The notes under the pieces are model-generated. The model was not told where the DNA came from and did not search any database. It worked only from the letters and a program-made list of their open reading frames with translations. The position numbers and the translations under genes are program-made. 64,000 nucleotides of DNA from Lachnospiraceae bacterium (lineage in GTDB: Bacteria; Bacillota; Clostridia; Lachnospirales; Lachnospiraceae), in contig JAAZZQ010000078.1 of NCBI GenBank assembly GCA_014239155.1, positions 51,407 through 115,406 on the forward strand, given 5' to 3'. Below, in pieces: positions 59,302 through 64,000 of the stretch (positions are counted from its first letter, which is position 1; each line of letters begins with the position of its first letter).

Positions 59302-60618
59302 TTATAAGTTGTTAGTTTGATTACACAATCTGTCAAGCATGTCAAAATATGTCTCAAATGTTTTTCTACAACACATGGGGTTAGAAATTTCTATTCCTTC
59401 TATGCATAACCCAATCAGCGCAAACGCCATTGCCATACGGTGATCTTCATATGTGTGAATTACTGCTGGTTGTGGCGTACCGGGATATATTGTAATAGCA
59501 TCTTGTTCCTCCTCACAGAAAATGCCAAGACGTGTAAGCTCTGTCACAATGGCATGAATACGGTCTGACTCCTGCAATCGAATATGCCCTATATTTTGAA
59601 TACGAACAGCACTGTCCGCAAAGGGAGCAAGCGCTGCAAGCGTCATCGTCTGATCGGAAAAATCCTTCATATCTACAGTGATACCTTTTAGTTTGTCCTT
59701 CGCGATTCTTTTTACTTCAATCCCATCTGACGTATCATTGACAACGCATCCCATCTGAAATAATAACTCTAAAAATTTTAAATCGCCCTGCATACATTTC
59801 CACGTAACATTTTTAACGATAGCTCTGCCGCCTGTAAGCGCTGCCGCTGCATAGAAATAGCAGGCTGCTGATACATCTGGCTCAATCTGATAACATCTGG
59901 CTGTGTAGGAAATGCCACTCTTCATGTAGTATTTTTTGCCGTCAAAATTTGCTATTGCACCAAATTGCTCCATCATTTTACGCGTAATTCGTATATAAGC
60001 ACCATCTTTGCGCGCACTTGTAACCTCAATGCAAAGTCCCGATTTTATCATAGGTGAAATTAGCATCAATGCACTTAAAAACTGCGTGCTCTCGCTAATA
60101 TCAAGCTTTACACTACACATTTTATTTACAGAAAATCTTCCACCAATTCCTCTAATACGAACGGGCAGAAATCCTTCTCTTTCCATGTAGACAATCTCTG
60201 CTCCTAGTTCTGTCAACACTTCAAAAAGCGGCTTCATCGGGCGTTTTTTCATCTGTTCTGAAGCATTTACTACAAAAGTCCCCTCTGCCATCGCAAGCAT
60301 TGCTGTTAAAAACCTCGCCGCTGTTCCAGCGCTACCGACATTGATTTCTCCTGTTGTGACAGGAATCCCTCCATTTAACCCTTTTATTGTAACTATTTTT
60401 GCCTCTTCATCAATCTCCACTTGAAAACCAAGCGTTTTTAATGAATCAAGAAAATTTCTTGAATCCTCGCTGAACAGTACTCCTCTTAGTGTTGTTGTTC
60501 CATCAGCAAGCGCTGCCATCAGCAGCGCTCTGTTTGTCATACTTTTTGATCCTGGCACTTCCACAACCCAATCAACCGGAGCATCCAATTTTTGTACTTT
60601 ATATATTTCATTTGTCAT
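59302..60618 (-). CDS. aroA: 3-phosphoshikimate 1-carboxyvinyltransferase
   Basis: 438 aa; VPGSKSMTNRALLMAALADGTTTL, VGSAGTAARFLTAMLA, HIRLQESDRIHAIVTEL, YEDHRMAMAFALIGL. Confidence 0.95.
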   Translation of the reverse strand: MTNEIYKVQKLDAPVDWVVEVPGSKSMTNRALLMAALADGTTTLRGVLFSEDSRNFLDSLKTLGFQVEIDEEAKIVTIKGLNGGIPVTTGEINVGSAGTAARFLTAMLAMAEGTFVVNASEQMKKRPMKPLFEVLTELGAEIVYMEREGFLPVRIRGIGGRFSVNKMCSVKLDISESTQFLSALMLISPMIKSGLCIEVTSARKDGAYIRITRKMMEQFGAIANFDGKKYYMKSGISYTARCYQIEPDVSAACYFYAAAALTGGRAIVKNVTWKCMQGDLKFLELLFQMGCVVNDTSDGIEVKRIAKDKLKGITVDMKDFSDQTMTLAALAPFADSAVRIQNIGHIRLQESDRIHAIVTELTRLGIFCEEEQDAITIYPGTPQPAVIHTYEDHRMAMAFALIGLCIEGIEISNPMCCRKTFETYFDMLDRLCNQTNNL

Positions 60619-60705
60619 GATATCATTCCTTCCTTATTTTGCATTGTTGTAATATCAAATTGTTTCGTATAAAGTCTATCATACTACCTTGCTTTTCACA
60701 AGAAA

Positions 60706-62841
60706 CTATTTCACCACAAACAACTCATGCAACGCCCGCGTAGCAGCTACATACAAGAGCTTTGCCAGCTTAGGATTCTCCTTGTAGCCTTTCAAATCTG
60801 GCTTCCACAGAAGCACACAATCAAATTCAAGTCCCTTGGTTTCTGGCACTGTAAGTACCATCACACCCTTACTAAAACCGCTCTTATCCGAATCTATCAA
60901 CAGTATTTGATTTCTAAGATGCCTGACAACATTTTCTTTCTCCTCATCAGAAAAACAAATAACTGCCATTGTCTCATATCCTTTCTGTTGCATTTTAGTT
61001 AGAATTTCGACCGAAATGCCTGCTGCCTCCTCCCTAGAAATGCTTTCTATAAAGTGAACAGGTTCGCCATGCCTGATAACAGGTTCAATTTTGTAAGCCC
61101 CTCTTGATGCGCTAGTAAGAATCTTGCCGGCAAATTCCGAAATTTCAATCGTATTTCGGTAACTCTTTGCAAGTACTCGGAACTGATCTGTGCTGCTATC
61201 AAAGATTTTCTGGCACATATCATTCCACTCATTCATACCACACTCATAATTGACATTTTGCGACACATCCCCCATAATGGTAAAATAGCATTCTGGCAAC
61301 ACTGTATGCAAAGCATAGTAAACAATCGGTCCAAAGTCCTGTGCCTCATCAATAAAAACCTGTCCAAATTCTTCATCTGGCTTTCTTTGTAGTGCTCTAT
61401 AATAAATGAGAAGCATCGCGGCAACATCATACACATCAAAAATACCGCGTGAAATCTGTTCTATGACGGAATCCATATTAATATAGTATGCCTTTCCATA
61501 GATTTCGAGAAATTGCAAATACAAGTTGACTACAGTTCCTTTATAACAATAATTTGAAAAATAATTTTTGTATTGGACAAGTTTTTTCTTGTATATTCCA
61601 ATCTCCTCACGCCCTTGACACTGTAACTTAATACGGGTGCGTAGACGCTCATCTAAGGTCACCAAAAGTCGATTGATGGAATAGCTCGGATTTCCATTAA
61701 TAAAATCATCATTATTTTTCTGTGACAACAGCATACCAAGTTCCTCATCATACACCACACAATTGCCAAGAATATGCTCCCGCAATCTCTGCATATGTTG
61801 TTCTAACTCTGACGCAAACAACATCTTGCTCTTCCATGCAAGTTTTGGCGACGGCGATACTACTTGATACTTTTTCTTCCATTCTTTTTTTAATAAATGA
61901 ATTAACAGCTCATCCATGCGCATGTGCTTCACATCATATACATCTAATTCCGGAAGCCCGCCTGTGATGTAGTCAATCAGAATATCACTCCCTCCTACGA
62001 TACAAAATTCATTGGAGGTAAAACGCTCTTTGTAATTGTACATAATATAGGAAATTCGATGCATTGCCACTGTCGTTTTGCCGCTCCCCGCAACTCCCTG
62101 TACAATGACATTATGAAATGGACTCTCTCGTATAATCTCGTTTTGTTCCTTTTGAATCGTGGCAATAATATCTCCTAGTACGGCATCTCGGTTTTTGCTT
62201 AGATACTTTACAAGCAGCTCATCATTTGCCGCCACATCACTGTCATAAAATCCCTGTATACGTCCTTCTTCAATATCATATGTGCGTTTTAGATTTAGGT
62301 CTATATGATACTCACGACCCTTGCCGTCACTATGACTGTCGGGGATGTTGTAGGTCCCCTTTCCTAATTCATTCTCGTAATACACTGTAGAAATCGGTGC
62401 CCGCCAATCCACAATCTCTACATCAATCTTATTGCGCAGGACACCATGCTTTCCAATATAGATTGATTCAAATAACCGCTCGTCTAAATTGCGATAATCA
62501 ATCCTTCCAAAAAATGGTTTGTCATACGCTGCCTGATTTTTATTTAACTGGTTCAAACTGTGCTCCTCAAGGCTTCGGGAGGTCATCATTTGACCGTAAA
62601 GCTCCACATTACCACTCTGTACCTCGTCAAACAGCGCCTCTGTCTCCTTGTGGCGCTTCTCGTATTGCTGCTCATACTCTGCTATATTTGAGGCAATCAG
62701 TTCTCTACATTCCTTTAAGTGTACCATTTCTTGCTGCCACTCTTTACTCTTTGTCATTTTGTAATCCGACATATCATACCCATACCTTTCTAAGAACTTT
62801 TGTCCTTTCCCATTTACAGGGTTTGTATACGTACTTCCCAT
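60706..62841 (-). CDS. UvrD/REP-family DNA helicase, HelD-like
   Basis: 711 aa; FHNVIVQGVAGSGKTTVAMHRISYIMYN, EFGQVFIDEAQDF, LTVPETKGLEFDCVLLW, LLYVAATRALHELFV. Exact start uncertain. Confidence 0.88.
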   Translation of the reverse strand: MGSTYTNPVNGKGQKFLERYGYDMSDYKMTKSKEWQQEMVHLKECRELIASNIAEYEQQYEKRHKETEALFDEVQSGNVELYGQMMTSRSLEEHSLNQLNKNQAAYDKPFFGRIDYRNLDERLFESIYIGKHGVLRNKIDVEIVDWRAPISTVYYENELGKGTYNIPDSHSDGKGREYHIDLNLKRTYDIEEGRIQGFYDSDVAANDELLVKYLSKNRDAVLGDIIATIQKEQNEIIRESPFHNVIVQGVAGSGKTTVAMHRISYIMYNYKERFTSNEFCIVGGSDILIDYITGGLPELDVYDVKHMRMDELLIHLLKKEWKKKYQVVSPSPKLAWKSKMLFASELEQHMQRLREHILGNCVVYDEELGMLLSQKNNDDFINGNPSYSINRLLVTLDERLRTRIKLQCQGREEIGIYKKKLVQYKNYFSNYCYKGTVVNLYLQFLEIYGKAYYINMDSVIEQISRGIFDVYDVAAMLLIYYRALQRKPDEEFGQVFIDEAQDFGPIVYYALHTVLPECYFTIMGDVSQNVNYECGMNEWNDMCQKIFDSSTDQFRVLAKSYRNTIEISEFAGKILTSASRGAYKIEPVIRHGEPVHFIESISREEAAGISVEILTKMQQKGYETMAVICFSDEEKENVVRHLRNQILLIDSDKSGFSKGVMVLTVPETKGLEFDCVLLWKPDLKGYKENPKLAKLLYVAATRALHELFVVK

Positions 62842-62913
62842 TGTGGGGTTGCGTATTGTGATTGTTCTGTTATAATTCTGTCATGTTTGCATACATAACA
62901 GAATTGAAGGTTC

Positions 62914-63068
62914 CTTTTCACAGGCAATATCAGTTAATTAAGAAGATTTTCCAGACTATGGCACCATAAAAAATTTAAGAACAAAAGCAAAACACAGAAA
63001 AACTCAAACTTATTTTCAGCCTGTTTTTTGGAATTTGGTCTTAACTAACTGACATTACCTGTGAAAAG
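62914..63068. mobile_element. MITE-like element, family 4
   Basis: 30-bp TIRs CTTTTCACAGGCAATATCAGTTAATTAAGA / CTTTTCACAGGTAATGTCAGTTAGTTAAGA (27/30 identical), 155 bp, non-coding. Confidence 0.65.
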
Positions 63069-63160
63069 TAACGAACCGTTACCTCTATTATATAATTTTA
63101 TTAAAAAACTACTAGACTTATATTTTTAGTTATGTTATAGTGTTATATAGAGTTGTAATA

Positions 63161-63192
63161 AAAAAACACTTTAGGCGCCTAAAGTGTTTTTT
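63161..63192. terminator. Palindromic intrinsic terminator
   Basis: AAAAAACACTTTAGGCGCCTAAAGTGTTTTTT. Confidence 0.85.
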
Positions 63193-63200
63193 ATTCTGTG

Positions 63201-63620
63201 TTATGTAAAACCTAAACGACAGTAAAATTTATTGCTGTCTAACTCACAATGAAAGTACGCTGCTAATACCTCTTTGGTATTTGGGAATAAATTTCTTTTT
63301 CTTAACTCTATCACATAAAGTCGCTTTCCTAATCTTTCATCAGTATTTTCTCCCTTGACTTCTCTCTCATACCCTTAATCGTTGGCAATCCATACTTCTT
63401 ATCAAATTTACACAAACCACATTCACAATAAATTTTCCTTTTTGCGTGCTGTCTGAGGACACCAATCAAGCCCATACGCTGCATTGTTAATACGCTTCTT
63501 CCTTTGTATTGTCTTATTTCTCACATACCTCCGATATCCTATTCCTCTCCAATTTATTGTCATAATAGAGTCGCCCTTGATATTATTTTCACCCTGTAGG
63601 CACCTATCAAAGAAAAACAC
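63201..63620 (-). pseudogene. Degraded gene(s), including a possible GNAT-like C-terminal remnant
   Basis: Adjacent out-of-phase segments: MTINWRGIGYRRYVRNKTIQRKKRINNAAYG..., MQRMGLIGVLRQHAKRKIYCECGLCKFDKKYGLPTIKG..., and GYEREVKGENTDERLGKRLYVIELRKRNLFPNTKEVLAAYFHCELDSNKFYCRLGFT*. Confidence 0.35.
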
Positions 63621-63862
63621 CTATAGGATACATATACGGACTCTTATATTTATATATCTTATCATTCATTGTCTCCAATCAAACTTATTTAACTTATCTA
63701 CAATTTCACAGGATTTACCTGCTCTATATCAAAGTTTTTAAAAGTCTATTTAGCTATATAATTAGCAAAATACAATTCATTCTCTGCAAAATAAAAACAC
63801 CACAACACCATACATCTGGTATTTGTAGCGTTCTTAATGGGTTGGCTGTCTAAAACAGTCAA

Positions 63863-63934
63863 CAGCTCGTAGGGGAATCGAACCCCTGTTTTCGCCGTGA
63901 GAGGGCGACGTCTTAACCGCTTGACCAACGAGCC
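63863..63934 (-). tRNA. tRNA-Glu (anticodon CTC)
   Basis: Minus: GGCTCGTTGGTCAAGCGGTTAAGACGTCGCCCTCTCACGGCGAAAACAGGGGTTCGATTCCCCTACGAGCTG; cloverleaf, loop CTCTCAC. Confidence 0.93.
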
Positions 63935-63960
63935 ATAATAATATCAAATATAAATAAAAA

Positions 63961-64000
63961 CAGCTCGTAGGGGAATCGAACCCCTGTTTTCGCCGTGAGA
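63961..64000 (-). tRNA. tRNA-Glu (partial, second tandem copy, truncated by window end)
   Basis: 40 nt identical to the 3' part of the preceding tRNA-Glu. Confidence 0.88.

Noticed and set aside
62397-62861. + strand 154-aa ORF
   Set aside because: Antisense to the HelD-like helicase coding region; no family resemblance or SD.
63746-63928. 60-aa minus-strand ORF
   Set aside because: Overlaps the tRNA-Glu gene; not a protein.

Overview
This 64 kb window looks like a Gram-positive, Lachnospiraceae/Clostridia-type chromosome segment; that taxonomic call is inference from gene content. Most genes are on the minus strand. The housekeeping content includes uvrA (partial)/uvrB, glnS, truA, ysxC-lon-clpX-clpP-tig, an alpha/beta-type SASP (spore protein), a chemotaxis-type signalling cluster, a GH53 galactanase, a SEC-C methionine aminopeptidase, two DHHW/MBOAT acyl-transfer modules around an ECF sigma factor, dapF, manC, ANTAR-glnA, hslO, hisC, aroA, a HelD-like helicase and tandem tRNA-Glu(CTC). 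The most unusual region is about 3.0-12.5 kb. It holds a compact, apparently translationally coupled minus-strand operon: two different dynamin-family GTPases, a glycine-zipper protein, a 1106-aa HerA/DUF87-type ATPase with an internal Ser/Thr-rich and hydrophobic insertion, an orphan HNH/WHH-type nuclease toxin and a putative immunity protein. A divergent XRE regulator sits upstream, and the intervening DNA carries palindromes, a cryptic small ORF with a near-perfect Shine-Dalgarno, and a frameshifted gene remnant. This is the best candidate for an undescribed defence or toxin-deployment system. A second layer is a set of undescribed-looking mobile or structured repeats: at least five copies of a two/three-hairpin intergenic element with a conserved core and variable palindromic hairpins, and several about 150-190 bp MITE-like elements with terminal inverted repeats. 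One MITE supplies the hslO stop codon. All similarity statements come from reading the sequence; no database search was run.
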